Source of the DNA: Micromonospora avicenniae
GTDB lineage: Bacteria; Actinomycetota; Actinomycetes; Mycobacteriales; Micromonosporaceae
DNA: 64,000 nt
Assembly (NCBI RefSeq): GCF_900156065.1
Contig: NZ_FTNF01000003.1
Location: forward strand, 62,001 to 126,000
Reading direction: 5' to 3'
Part shown: piece by piece, positions 16,798 to 25,562 of the stretch
Layout: each line of letters starts with the position of its first letter
Position numbering within the stretch: the stretch's first letter is position 1
The notes under the pieces: generated by a model
The model's database searches: none
Seen by the model: only the letters and a program-made list of their open reading frames with translations
What the model was told of the DNA's origin: nothing
Position numbers and translations under genes: made by a program

Positions 16798-19620
16798 TCA
16801 GTACTGGTCGGGTGGTGTGCTCGGTAGCAGTCCGCCGCCACGGCCTCCGCCGCCGGGGCCTCCGCCGCCGGGCCCGTCCGGTCCGCCACCGCCGGGATTG
16901 CCGCCACCAGGGTTGCCGCCACCGTTCGGTGGGCACAGCACACCGAACGGGTCGGCGCACGGCGGCGGCTGCTGGGTGGGCGGCGGTGCGGGCTCGACCC
17001 CGTTGCCGGCCTTGTCGTCGCCCATGCCGGTGATGTTCGGCAGGTCCAGCTTGTCCTTGCCCTTGAGCGCGGCGTCCATGAACCGCTTCCAGATCGGCCC
17101 GGGCAGGCTGGAACCACCGATGTGGGTGCCGTCCTTGAGTCGGATCTGCGGCTTGTTCTGGTCCCGGCTGCCCACCCAGACGGCGGTCGCCACCTGCGGT
17201 GTGTAGCCGACCATCCACGCGTGCGCGTTGTCGTCGCTGTCGTATTCCCAGGTGCCGGTCTTACCGGCGGCTTCGCGGCCGCCGTCGAGGGACGCCCTGT
17301 TCTTGCCCGGGATCTCCTTGAGCACCGCGGTCACCTCCTTGGCGACCTCCGGCTTGATCCGCTGCTGCGGCTTGATCTGCTCGCCGGTGCCGGGCACGTT
17401 GACCCACTTGCCGGTGTCCCGGTCCTGCTTCTGGATCTTGCGGATGAAGTGCGCCTTGATGTACTTGCCGTCGTTGGCGAACGTCGCCATGCCGTTGGCG
17501 TGGTCCAGGACGGTGATCGGGTACTTGCCGAACCCGGTCCGGTTGTCGAACGGGTTCCGCTCCTTCTTCGACAGGTCGTAAGCGCGCGGCGGGTCGACGC
17601 CCCACATGGTGGTCACGCCGGCCTGCTTGGCCATGTTGACGACCTTGTCCGCGCCGATCTTGTCTGCCACCCAGTAGAACGGCACGTTGTACGACTGGAC
17701 GGTGGAGACCTCGAGGGTGCACCACTTGTGGCAGATGCCGTCGCCGCGGCCGGCGTTGCCGATCTCGTTCTTTTCGGGCTCGCCTTCGGGAACGAACGGC
17801 GTCGCGTCCCAGTGCGACTTCACCGAGATACCCTCGTCGATCGCGGCGGCCAGCGTGTAGACCTTCATCGACGAGCCCGGCGGGTGTCCACCGGTGAGGT
17901 CGCCGTTCTTGTCGATGTTCTTGCCGGCGTAGTCGAAGTCGGCGCCGCTGTCACCGCCGTAGTAGGCGAGCACCCGGCCGGTCTTTGGCTCGATGGACAC
18001 CACTGCGGCCATCAGGTTCTTCGGCTGACCGTAGAGTTCCGAGCCCTTCACCGACTGCCGCGCGGTGTTCTCGGCAGCAGTCTGCATCTTCGGGTTGATC
18101 GTGGTCGTGATGCGGTAACCGCCGTCCCGCAACTCGTCGACGCAGTTCGGCTTGCCGGCCGCGCCCGAGTCGGAGCAGATGCCCATGGCATCCATCTCCT
18201 GCCGGACGTAGTTGATCACGTTTCCACGCGGGGTGTCGACGCCGAACCCCGCGCCGCCCTTCTTCGGCGGCAGCACCTTCGGGTATTCGGTCGGCGCCGG
18301 CTCCTTGCCCGCGGCGTTCAGCCAGCCCTTCTCGACCATGCCCTTGATGACGTAGTCCCAACGGCTCTTGGCATCGGTCGGGTTGACCGCCGGGTCGTAC
18401 CCCCTGTGCGTGGCGCTTGCCTCCGGCTGCTTGATCAGGGCCGCGAGCACCGCACCCTCGGCTGGCGTGACCTTGTCGATGTCCTTGCCGAAGTACGTCT
18501 GTGCCGCCGCCTGGACGCCGTACGCCCCGCGGCCGAAGTAGATGACGTTGAGGTAGTGCTCCATGATCTGGTCTTTGCTGAACTGGTCGTTCAGCTTCGA
18601 GGCGAAGATCGCCTCCTTCACCTTGCGGGCGTACGTGTCGTCCTGAAGGTTCTCGTACGCATTGCGGGCATACTGCTGGGTGATCGTGGAGGCACCCTGC
18701 TTGTCGCCGCCGGTGAGGTTGTTCCAGGCGGCCCGGACGATGCCCTTGTAGTCGACACCGGAGTGCTCGTAGAAGTTGCGGTCCTCCGCGGAGGCGACCG
18801 CGTCCCTGACGTACTGCGGGATCTGATCGATCTTCACGAGCTGCCGGTTCTCTTCGCCGAGTTTGGCGATCGGCGTCGTTTCGTCGCTCATGTAGACCGT
18901 CGTGGAGAGCGGCAGCGGCAACGACTGCGGCAGCACCACGTTGGTGGAGTAGTAGGTGAAGCCGACGACGCCGATACCGGCGAGCATGATGAGCACCGCG
19001 AACCCGGCGATGATGAAGTTCATCCGCTTGCGCTTCTTCGCCCGCGCCGCGCCCGCCGAGTCACCCGCACCGCGACCACGGCGCGGTCCACCCGGTCCGC
19101 CTGGGCCACCCGGCCCACCCGCCCCCGGCGGGACGCTCGCCCGGGCCACCGAGGCACGACCACCGACCGACGCGGACCCGACACTCGCCCGTCCGGCGGA
19201 GGCCGCGCCCACTGCCGCGGCGCCGACGGAGGCGCGACCGGCCGGACCGGCCGGGGAGACCGGAACCGAGGCTCGGCCCGCGCCCGCGCGTCCGGACGCA
19301 CCGCCCGGTGCCGGCGAGACCGGCACCGACGCCCGTCCCGGGCCACCGGCCGATGCCGAGCCGACCGAAGCGGAACCGACGGACGCCGCACCGGAGGCGC
19401 CGCCACGCGACGGGACGGATGCGCGCCCGCCCGAGCCGGTGCCGCGGGACGCCACCGACGCGCGTCCGGCCGAGGCCGAGGCCTCCTGGCCCGACCAGCC
19501 GTTTCCGCGCGCGTCCTCGCCGGGGCGACGGTACGAGCCGTCCGCTCCCCGTCCGGGGTCTCCGCTCGGATTCGGGATCTGGGCCCGCCCGCGCGAACTG
19601 GGATCGCCGTACGAGTTCAT
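16798..19620 (-). CDS. ponA: Class A penicillin-binding protein (PonA1-like)
   Basis: This bifunctional peptidoglycan synthase polymerises lipid II and cross-links stem peptides. It has 940 residues. Residues 1-195 are a cytoplasmic Gly/Arg/Ala/Ser-rich region with many GRASV-like repeats, followed by one transmembrane helix near 200-225. The GT51 domain has SAEDRNFYEHSG (catalytic Glu279) and GASTITQQYARN. The transpeptidase has SSMK (Ser583), SYN and KTG (Lys787). A Pro/Gly-rich tail follows. All catalytic residues are present. The neighbours (DUF5318 gene, padR, ino1, GT87-like gene) match the mycobacterial ponA1 locus. Confidence 0.95.
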   Translation of the reverse strand: MNSYGDPSSRGRAQIPNPSGDPGRGADGSYRRPGEDARGNGWSGQEASASAGRASVASRGTGSGGRASVPSRGGASGAASVGSASVGSASAGGPGRASVPVSPAPGGASGRAGAGRASVPVSPAGPAGRASVGAAAVGAASAGRASVGSASVGGRASVARASVPPGAGGPGGPGGPGGPRRGRGAGDSAGAARAKKRKRMNFIIAGFAVLIMLAGIGVVGFTYYSTNVVLPQSLPLPLSTTVYMSDETTPIAKLGEENRQLVKIDQIPQYVRDAVASAEDRNFYEHSGVDYKGIVRAAWNNLTGGDKQGASTITQQYARNAYENLQDDTYARKVKEAIFASKLNDQFSKDQIMEHYLNVIYFGRGAYGVQAAAQTYFGKDIDKVTPAEGAVLAALIKQPEASATHRGYDPAVNPTDAKSRWDYVIKGMVEKGWLNAAGKEPAPTEYPKVLPPKKGGAGFGVDTPRGNVINYVRQEMDAMGICSDSGAAGKPNCVDELRDGGYRITTTINPKMQTAAENTARQSVKGSELYGQPKNLMAAVVSIEPKTGRVLAYYGGDSGADFDYAGKNIDKNGDLTGGHPPGSSMKVYTLAAAIDEGISVKSHWDATPFVPEGEPEKNEIGNAGRGDGICHKWCTLEVSTVQSYNVPFYWVADKIGADKVVNMAKQAGVTTMWGVDPPRAYDLSKKERNPFDNRTGFGKYPITVLDHANGMATFANDGKYIKAHFIRKIQKQDRDTGKWVNVPGTGEQIKPQQRIKPEVAKEVTAVLKEIPGKNRASLDGGREAAGKTGTWEYDSDDNAHAWMVGYTPQVATAVWVGSRDQNKPQIRLKDGTHIGGSSLPGPIWKRFMDAALKGKDKLDLPNITGMGDDKAGNGVEPAPPPTQQPPPCADPFGVLCPPNGGGNPGGGNPGGGGPDGPGGGGPGGGGRGGGLLPSTPPDQY

Positions 19621-19816
19621 TCCTCACACCCTGCCGGTCGCGGTGGGGCACCACTGCGCCACCACCGGGTTGCCGTGAGCCGATTCACGCGTGACTGCGA
19701 CACATGTGTGCCGAACGCGCGACATCGCTGCCCGATTAATCGGGCTTATCAGACCAATCACCGTCGTCCATCCTGGCGCTCCTGTGCGACGCCGGGATCG
19801 GGCGACCGGTTTGGAC

Positions 19817-20263
19817 TCACCGTTGGGCCTCTCGCCTTCGCCGTACCGTGCCGGAGACGTCGCCACCCACCGCGTCGCCCTCCGATCCGCCCTCGGCCAG
19901 GCCGTCCCGACCGAGCAGGTACTGCTCGACAAGATGGTTCCAGTCACAGCCGAGGCACACCTCCACCACAAAGACCTGGAACTCACGTAGCGTCATCGCC
20001 AGCACCGGCAGCTCCGCCAGTGTGCGGGCCTGACCGGCGGACTGCTTGAGTTCGTCGCCGTAAATGTAGTGGACGTGGATGAGGTTCTCGCTCCGGCAGA
20101 TCGGGCAGCGCTCGTCGGTCGGCTCGCCATGGAACCGAGCTGCGTTCTTGAGGTACGGCGAGGCGTCGCAGACGTCGTACGTGCCGACCCGGCCGGCCAG
20201 GAGCTCACGCAGCACCGCTCGCTTCCGAAGCGAGTAGTCGACAACCTGGCGCTGCGTACGCAT
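19817..20263 (-). CDS. DUF5318 family protein (Rv0049-like), putative zinc-binding
   Basis: The 148-residue protein contains CPICRSENL and CLGCDWNH, two CxxC knuckles suggesting a structural zinc, preceded by a conserved N-terminus (RQVVDYSLRKRAVLRELLAG). The last ~35 residues are charged and low in complexity. The position between ponA and padR matches Rv0049 in mycobacteria, whose function is unknown. ATG 20263 has no clear ribosome site, so a leaderless mRNA is possible. The operator-like palindrome at 20372 is about 110 bases upstream. Confidence 0.8.
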   Translation of the reverse strand: MRTQRQVVDYSLRKRAVLRELLAGRVGTYDVCDASPYLKNAARFHGEPTDERCPICRSENLIHVHYIYGDELKQSAGQARTLAELPVLAMTLREFQVFVVEVCLGCDWNHLVEQYLLGRDGLAEGGSEGDAVGGDVSGTVRRRREAQR

Positions 20264-20341
20264 GCGGAGAAGGGTACGCGCTCCGGCCGAACGAGGCGAC
20301 AGGGGTGACTATCCGTAGTCGAAGGACCTCGTTTTCGGGGT

Positions 20342-20370
20342 TTGCCCTGATCGGGGCGAGCGACTAACGT
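20342..20370 (+). promoter_or_regulatory. Candidate sigma-A promoter of padR-ino1
   Basis: TTGCCC at 20342-20347 and TAACGT at 20365-20370 are separated by exactly 17 bases. The predicted transcription start falls inside the adjacent palindrome, an arrangement expected for autorepression. Both hexamers are imperfect. Confidence 0.5.
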
Positions 20371-20371
20371 G

Positions 20372-20394
20372 CGATGTATCGGTCCGATACATCG
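20372..20394. promoter_or_regulatory. Palindromic operator, probably for the PadR regulator
   Basis: Two perfect 11-base arms (CGATGTATCGG and its complement) flank a single central T. The arms contain the ATGT...ACAT halves typical of PadR-family operators. The site lies 43 bases before the padR start and overlaps the predicted transcription start, so autorepression of padR-ino1 is likely. Confidence 0.65.
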
Positions 20395-20436
20395 CGGCGG
20401 TTATCGCTCCGCGCAGAGGGTAAGAGGGGATGGCCC

Positions 20437-21075
20437 GTGCTCGAGCTCGCCATCCTCGGCCTGCTGCAGGAGTCTCCGATGCACGGCTACGAGCTGCGCA
20501 AGGAGTTGGCTGCCAAGCTCGGCGCAATCCGAGCGGCGATCAGCTACGGCTCGCTCTACCCGACCCTGCGCCGGCTGCAGGCGGCGGGCTGGATCACCGA
20601 AGCTGCTGAGACACCCGCCACCGCCGAGGAGGTTCCCGCGCTGACCAGCCGACGTGGTCGGGTGGTCTACAAAATCACCGCGGAGGGCAAGGAACGCTTC
20701 GCCCAACTCATCGCACAGACGGGGCCCGAGACGTACGACGATACGGGCTTCGGTGTGCACTTCGCGTTCTTCGCCCGGACCGACCAGGCGACCCGGCTCC
20801 GCATCTTGGAGGGTCGCCGACGCAAGATCGAGGAGCGTCGCGAGGGACTTCGCGACGTACTGGCACGGGCGGCCGAGCGCCTCGACGCATACACCCTGGA
20901 ACTGCAGCGCCACGGACTTGAAGCCTGTGAGCGCGAGGTCCGCTGGCTGGAGGAGCTCATTGCAAACGAGCGCTCCGGCCGTGCCCCGACGGTCCCGCAA
21001 CTCGGGACGGCCGGCGGCCGACGAGAAGAGTTCAGCCCGCCTCCACCTGGAGAGTCCAGGAAAGAGCGGCCGTGA
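20437..21075 (+). CDS. PadR family transcriptional regulator (Rv0047c-like)
   Basis: GTG 20437 is chosen for the ribosome site AGAGGGGA eight bases upstream. The 212-residue product has a PadR winged helix ([40 protein letters not shown]) and an extended C-terminal helical domain with coiled-coil character ([20 protein letters not shown]), typical of the PadR-s1/Vir group. It ends just before ino1 and is very probably cotranscribed with it, as in mycobacteria. The upstream palindrome suggests autoregulation. The ligand is not known. Confidence 0.9.
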   Translation: MLELAILGLLQESPMHGYELRKELAAKLGAIRAAISYGSLYPTLRRLQAAGWITEAAETPATAEEVPALTSRRGRVVYKITAEGKERFAQLIAQTGPETYDDTGFGVHFAFFARTDQATRLRILEGRRRKIEERREGLRDVLARAAERLDAYTLELQRHGLEACEREVRWLEELIANERSGRAPTVPQLGTAGGRREEFSPPPPGESRKERP

Positions 21076-21098
21076 TGAAGAAGAAGGAGGCAGACGCT

Positions 21099-22178
21099 AT
21101 GGGCTCCGTCCGCGTCGCCATCGTCGGTGTGGGTAACTGCGCCTCGTCCCTCGTGCAGGGCGTCGAGTACTACCGGAACGCCGACCCCAACGATCGCGTC
21201 CCGGGTCTCATGCACGTCACCTTCGGCGACTACCACGTCTCGGACGTGCAGTTCGTCGCGGCGTTCGACGTGGACGCCAAGAAGGTGGGCATGGACCTCG
21301 CCGAGGCGATCGTCGCCAGCGAGAACAACACCATCAAGCTCTGCGACGTGCCGCCGACCGGCGTCACCGTGCAGCGCGGCCCGACCTTCGACGGTCTGGG
21401 CCAGTACTACCGCGAGATCATCGAGGAGTCGGACGCCGAGCCGGTCGACGTGGCCAAGGCGCTGCGCGACGCCCAGGTCGACGTCGTGGTCTCCTACCTG
21501 CCGGTCGGCTCCGAGCAGGCCGACAAGTTCTACGCCCAGGCCGCGATCGACGCCGGCTGCGCGTTCGTGAACGCCCTGCCGGTCTTCATCGCCTCCGACC
21601 CGGAGTGGGCGAAGAAGTTCGAGGACGCGGGTCTGCCGATCGTCGGTGACGACATCAAGAGCCAGGTCGGTGCCACCATCGTGCACCGCGCGCTGGCGAA
21701 GCTCTTCGAGGACCGCGGTGTCGAGCTGCTGCGCACGTACCAGCTCAACTTCGGCGGCAACATGGACTTCATGAACATGCTGGAGCGCAACCGGCTCGTC
21801 TCGAAGAAGATCTCGAAGACCCAATCGGTCACCTCCCAGATCCCGCACGAGATGCAGAAGAGCGACGTGCACATCGGCCCGTCGGACCACGTGCCGTGGC
21901 TGGACGACCGCAAGTGGGCGTACATCCGCCTGGAGGGCCGTTCCTTCGGTGACACCCCGCTGAACGCCGAGCTCAAGCTCGAGGTGTGGGACTCCCCGAA
22001 CTCGGCCGGTGTCATCATCGACGCGGTCCGGGCCGCGAAGATCGCGCTGGACCGCAAGATCGGTGGCCCGATCCTGTCGGCCTCGTCGTACTTCATGAAG
22101 TCCCCGCCGGTGCAGTACGCCGACCACGACGCGCACGCCGCCGTGGAGGCGTTCATCGCCGGTGAGGTCGAGCGCTGA
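21099..22178 (+). CDS. ino1: Inositol-1-phosphate synthase
   Basis: The enzyme converts glucose-6-phosphate to inositol-3-phosphate with NAD, the first step toward phosphatidylinositol and mycothiol. ATG 21099 is set by AAGGAGG eight bases upstream; an upstream GTG is rejected. The 359-residue actinobacterial form shows the NAD motif [40 protein letters not shown] and a conserved [12 protein letters not shown]. It forms an operon with padR 23 bases upstream and ends at a strong terminator. Identification is secure. Confidence 0.97.
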   Translation: MGSVRVAIVGVGNCASSLVQGVEYYRNADPNDRVPGLMHVTFGDYHVSDVQFVAAFDVDAKKVGMDLAEAIVASENNTIKLCDVPPTGVTVQRGPTFDGLGQYYREIIEESDAEPVDVAKALRDAQVDVVVSYLPVGSEQADKFYAQAAIDAGCAFVNALPVFIASDPEWAKKFEDAGLPIVGDDIKSQVGATIVHRALAKLFEDRGVELLRTYQLNFGGNMDFMNMLERNRLVSKKISKTQSVTSQIPHEMQKSDVHIGPSDHVPWLDDRKWAYIRLEGRSFGDTPLNAELKLEVWDSPNSAGVIIDAVRAAKIALDRKIGGPILSASSYFMKSPPVQYADHDAHAAVEAFIAGEVER

Positions 22179-22196
22179 CGCGCCGACGCAGCAAAG

Positions 22197-22234
22197 CAGT
22201 GAGGGCCGGGTCCGGGTGGACCCGGCCCTCACTG
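22197..22234 (+). terminator. Strong hairpin terminator after ino1
   Basis: A 17-bp perfect stem (CAGTGAGGGCCGGGTCC and its complement) with the 4-base loop GGGT lies 18 bases past the ino1 stop. There is no U-tract. Confidence 0.8.
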
Positions 22235-22300
22235 CATCCGGCCCTCGGACGACGATCCGGAACGCCTGAAGCCGCGACCGGCGGGTGCCCGCCGCCGTGG

Positions 22301-22780
22301 TCAGGACCAGGCGCGTTGCAGCGCGATCCGGGCCTCCAGTTCCAGCAGGTGCACCTTGCGGTCCAGCCCGCCGCCGAAGCCCACCAGCTTGCCGCCGGCG
22401 CCGACGATCCGGTGGCAGGGCACGATCACCGGCACCGGGTTGCGGTTGCAGGCGACGCCCACCGCCCGAGCGGCCCCCGGGTCGCCGACCAGCCGCGCCA
22501 CCTCGCCGTAGGTAAGCGTCTCGCCGTGCGGAATACGGGTCATCTCCCGCCAGACCGCCCGCTCGAAGTCGGAGCCGCGCGGAATCCTGACCGGCACGGT
22601 GAAGTCGGTGAGCTCGCCGGCGAAGTACGCGCGCAGCTCGGCGACCGCCTGCCGGGCCGGGTCGTCCTCCGGCTCGGCCGCGGCCGCGTCGACCCGCCCG
22701 AAGTGCGTCCCGCACACGCTCGTGCCATCGGTGGCCACGGAGAACTCGCCGATCGGTGAGTCGAGCACGGTCCAGCGCAT
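22301..22780 (-). CDS. ogt: Methylated-DNA--protein-cysteine methyltransferase
   Basis: This suicide repair protein removes O6-alkyl groups from guanine onto its own Cys. The 159-residue product has the hallmark VPCHRIVG (acceptor Cys122), YGEVARLVGDPGAARAVG for the DNA-binding helix, and NRNPVPVI just before the active site. Length matches stand-alone Ogt without an Ada-type N-terminus. No ogt-specific operator is seen. It is a single gene, convergent with the ino1 operon. Confidence 0.95.
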   Translation of the reverse strand: MRWTVLDSPIGEFSVATDGTSVCGTHFGRVDAAAAEPEDDPARQAVAELRAYFAGELTDFTVPVRIPRGSDFERAVWREMTRIPHGETLTYGEVARLVGDPGAARAVGVACNRNPVPVIVPCHRIVGAGGKLVGFGGGLDRKVHLLELEARIALQRAWS

Positions 22781-22848
22781 CCGTCCATTCTCCGCGCCCG
22801 TACGACACCTTCGCCAGGCCAGGCATGCCCGGCGCGGTTCCGGCCCGA

Positions 22849-23253
22849 TCAGAGCAGGTTGACTCCGAGCAGCAGCGAGCCGGCGATCAGGCAGCCGCCG
22901 CCGAGGACGGTCAACCAGATCAGCTTGTTGGGCCGGGTGTCCTGGGGGCGTACCACCGAGAGGAAGAAGCCCAGCGGCATCAGGACCGGCGCTGCGACCA
23001 GCAGTGACCGGATCGCGGTGCGCGTGCCCTCGGACGCGTCGGCCTGGTCAATGTAGGGCAGGACCGCGAGCGCGAACAGGACCAGCACGCCGGCGTGGGC
23101 ATGTCCGGCCGTCCAGAGGCCGCGGCGCACCGGGTTGTCGAGGTAGCCGCCCTTGCGGCGGGCGAGGTGAGTGAGCAGCGTCAGGCCGCCGTACGCGACG
23201 GCGACGACGGTGATCAGCAGGATGCCGGCGGTGGTCAGGGTTGCCGAGGACAT
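22849..23253 (-). CDS. Small membrane protein with four predicted helices
   Basis: ATG 23253 follows GGAGG with seven-base spacing, giving 134 residues. Four hydrophobic segments are visible (TTAGILLITVVAVAYGGLTLL; LFALAVLPYI; LVAAPVLMPLGFFLSVV; WLTVLGGGCLIAGSLLLG), with a GHAHAG motif between the first two. No enzymatic motif is recognised. It is preceded by a promoter-like TTGACA...AATCTT pair flanked by two identical 9-base boxes, which suggests regulated expression. Confidence 0.75.
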   Translation of the reverse strand: MSSATLTTAGILLITVVAVAYGGLTLLTHLARRKGGYLDNPVRRGLWTAGHAHAGVLVLFALAVLPYIDQADASEGTRTAIRSLLVAAPVLMPLGFFLSVVRPQDTRPNKLIWLTVLGGGCLIAGSLLLGVNLL

Positions 23254-23264
23254 GGGGGCACCTC

Positions 23265-23309
23265 CATCTTGTCGCCGTAAAGATTGCCAAGCCGACGACA
23301 TCTTGTCAA
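23265..23309 (-). promoter_or_regulatory. Promoter with paired 9-base boxes for the small membrane protein
   Basis: On the minus strand TTGACA (23304-23309) and AATCTT (23280-23285) are 18 bases apart. GACAAGATG occurs twice in direct orientation (23265-23273 and 23299-23307), one copy overlapping the -35 and one downstream of the -10. The spacing of 34 bases is about three helical turns, as expected for a repressor binding two sites on one face. Confidence 0.45.
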
Positions 23310-23428
23310 TGGCTAGATCGAGCTCGGAACAATATTCGATGCTGATCGACCTCAAGGGCCGGGAGTTGGCCCGGCAGTCGCTGCCGCAGGCGCTGGACAA
23401 CCTGACGCTGACGGCCGGGCCGGTCTGA
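23309..23428 (+). other. Possible short ORF or gene remnant (39 codons)
   Basis: ATG 23309 opens 39 codons ending ...RQSLPQALDNLTLTAGPV. The last 25 codons mostly end in G or C, like real genes here. No ribosome site precedes it and it overlaps the divergent promoter. It may be the tail of a decayed regulator or a chance ORF. No family is recognised. Confidence 0.2.
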
Positions 23429-23459
23429 TGCGTTGCGGAACGTCGATACCGTGCCGGGC

Positions 23460-23972
23460 GTGGCCACGGGGACACTCGCTTTTCTGATCATCGGCGGGGC
23501 CGGCGTCGGGGTACTGGCGCTCGCCCTGCTCGGCACGGAACTGCTCCACTTCGGCGGCGCCGACGTCGACGGGCCGGTCTCGCTCGAGACGGTCGCCGGT
23601 TTCGCGGGCGCCTTCGGCTTCGGAGCCGCGATCGTCAACGAGCTCATCGGTGGTCGGACCACCGGCGCGGTCGCCTCGGCGGCGGCCGGCGGAGCGCTCG
23701 CCGCGGTTCCCGTCGCCTGGGTCGCGGCCCGGCTGGGCCGCGCCGCCCGCCGGATGCGGACCGATGCCACCCCGACCCGGAACGACCTGGTCGGCGCGGT
23801 GGGGCTGGTCGTCACCCCGGTACCGGTGAACGGCTACGGCGAGGTCCGGATACGGCTGGCCGGTCAACCGGTCAAGCTCAACGCCCGCGCCGACCAGGCC
23901 ATCGCCGTCGGCACGCGGATCTTCGTGGTCGAGGCGCTCAGCGAGACCAGCGTGCACGTCGAGCCCTACTGA
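23460..23972 (+). CDS. NfeD-like membrane protein
   Basis: About 170 residues from GTG 23460 (TTG 23433 is an alternative). Two to three hydrophobic segments (TLAFLIIGGAGVGVLALALLG and a Gly/Ala-rich stretch) precede a C-terminal OB-like domain (NDLVGAVGLVVTPVPVNGYGEVRI; KLNARADQAIAVGTRIFVVEAL). This layout is that of short NfeD proteins, which are usually encoded with a flotillin or stomatin partner. The flotillin gene starts 29 bases after this stop, supporting the call. A role in membrane microdomain organisation is inferred. Confidence 0.8.
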   Translation: MATGTLAFLIIGGAGVGVLALALLGTELLHFGGADVDGPVSLETVAGFAGAFGFGAAIVNELIGGRTTGAVASAAAGGALAAVPVAWVAARLGRAARRMRTDATPTRNDLVGAVGLVVTPVPVNGYGEVRIRLAGQPVKLNARADQAIAVGTRIFVVEALSETSVHVEPY

Positions 23973-24001
23973 TCCAACCCCCTCGCAGACAGGAAACCTG
24001 C

Positions 24002-25498
24002 ATGCCCCTTTTCATCGCCATCGGAGGCGCCGTCCTCCTCGTCCTCGTTCTCGTGCTCTTCGTGCTCTCGCGGATCAAGGTCGCCGGGCCGAACGAGGCG
24101 TTCATCGTCACCGGCCGCAAGGGCCGCACCACCCAGACCGCCGACGGCGGCCGATCGACGGACATGTCCGGGCAGAAGGTGGTGCTCGGTGCGTCGGTCT
24201 TCGTCCTGCCGGTGGTGCAGAAACTCCAGTCGCTCGACCTGTCCAGCCGCCGCATCGACGTCGGCATCAAGGGCGCGGTGAGCAAGCAGGGCATCCGCGC
24301 GGACCTGCACGGCGTCGCCATCGTCAAGGTCGGCGGCACCGAGGATGCCATCCGGGCCGCCGCCCAGCGCTTCCTGCACCAGCAGGACGAGATCGAGGAC
24401 TTCACCCGGGAGGTGCTCGCCGGCGCGCTGCGTTCGATCGTCGGCCGGCTCACCGTCGAGGAGGTCATCCGCGATCGGGCCGCGTTCGCCAGCGCGGTGG
24501 CCGAGGAGGCCGAGCACTCGATGACGAACCAGGGCCTGGTGCTGGACACCTTCCAGCTCCAGGACATCCTCGCCGAGGGCTCGTACCTCCAGGACCTGGG
24601 CCGGCCGGAGGCGGCCCGGGTCCTCAAGGACGCGGCCATCGCCGAGGCCCGGGCTCGCCAGCAGGCGGAGCAGGAGCGGCTGCTCGCCGAGGAGGCGATC
24701 GCCGAGGCCAACCGGAACCTGGCCCTCAAGCAGGCCGGGATCCAGGCCGAGATCGACGCGGCGAAGGCGAAGTCCGCGGCCGCCGGGCCGCTCGCCCAGG
24801 CGGAGCGGGACCAGGCGATCCTCTCCGAGCAGCAGAAGGTGGCCGAGCGCAACGCCGAGCTGAAGCAGCGGCAGCTCGACACGGAGGTGCGCAAGCCCGC
24901 CGACGCCGCCCGGTACAAGGTGGAGCAGGAGGCCGAGGCGGCCCGCAACGCGGCGGTGCTGCAGGCCGACGCCCAGCGGCAGTCGGTCATCGCCGCCGCC
25001 CAGGCCTCCGCCGAGCAGGCCCGGCTCACCGGTGAGGGCGAGCGCGCCCGCCGGGCCGCGCTGGCCGAGGCGAACGCGATCGAGGGCGCCAAGGAGGGTG
25101 AGGCGGAACAGCGGCGACGTTCGGCCATCGCCGAGGCCGTCGAGCGGGAGGGTCAGGCCGAGGCCGCGGCGATCCTGGCCAAGGGTCAGGCCGAGGCCGA
25201 CGCGATGGCCCGCAAGGCCGAGGCGTTCGCCGCGTACGGGGAGGCCGCCGTGCTCGACCTGCTGGTCAAGGTGCTGCCCCAGGTGGTCGAGGCGGCGAGC
25301 GCGCCGATCGGTGCGATCGACAAGATGACCGTCATCTCCACCGACGGCGCGTCGTCGCTGACCAAGTCGGTGGCAGGCAACGTGGCGCAGGGGCTGCAAC
25401 TCGGCAGCGACCTGACCGGCATCGACCTGGCCGGGCTGCTCGCCCGGCTCGGCGCGGCCGCCGACAACGGCAAGTCGAAGCCGGCCGTCGAAGCCTGA
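24002..25498 (+). CDS. Flotillin-like SPFH domain protein
   Basis: The 498-residue protein begins with one membrane-anchoring helix (IAIGGAVLLVLVLVLFVLS), then an SPFH/Band 7 domain (about 28-190; VAGPNEAFIVTGRKG; EVLAGALRSIVGRLTVEEV). A long Ala/Glu-rich coiled coil (about 210-420; EANRNLALKQAGIQAEIDAA) follows, then a C-terminal oligomerisation segment. This is the flotillin layout; such proteins scaffold membrane microdomains. It follows an NfeD-like gene closely. The start ATG has AGGA upstream. Confidence 0.92.
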   Translation: MPLFIAIGGAVLLVLVLVLFVLSRIKVAGPNEAFIVTGRKGRTTQTADGGRSTDMSGQKVVLGASVFVLPVVQKLQSLDLSSRRIDVGIKGAVSKQGIRADLHGVAIVKVGGTEDAIRAAAQRFLHQQDEIEDFTREVLAGALRSIVGRLTVEEVIRDRAAFASAVAEEAEHSMTNQGLVLDTFQLQDILAEGSYLQDLGRPEAARVLKDAAIAEARARQQAEQERLLAEEAIAEANRNLALKQAGIQAEIDAAKAKSAAAGPLAQAERDQAILSEQQKVAERNAELKQRQLDTEVRKPADAARYKVEQEAEAARNAAVLQADAQRQSVIAAAQASAEQARLTGEGERARRAALAEANAIEGAKEGEAEQRRRSAIAEAVEREGQAEAAAILAKGQAEADAMARKAEAFAAYGEAAVLDLLVKVLPQVVEAASAPIGAIDKMTVISTDGASSLTKSVAGNVAQGLQLGSDLTGIDLAGLLARLGAAADNGKSKPAVEA

Positions 25499-25501
25499 GC
25501 C

Positions 25502-25555
25502 GAAGGGACGGGCCCCTCGTCAACGCGCGGCGCGTTGTCGTAGGGGCCCTTCTTC
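25502..25555. terminator. Two-part hairpin between flotillin and cca
   Basis: An outer arm GGGCCCCT/AGGGGCCC encloses an inner stem CAACGCG/CGCGTTG. The structure sits between convergent stop codons (flotillin and cca), so it may terminate both. GAAGGG and TTCTTC extend the outer arm imperfectly. Confidence 0.65.
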
Positions 25556-25562
25556 GTGCCGG

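Noticed and set aside
17122-20049. Long plus-strand ORF opposite ponA
   Set aside because: The translation is Arg/Val/Leu repeats without any family, and the opposite strand carries an intact class A PBP.
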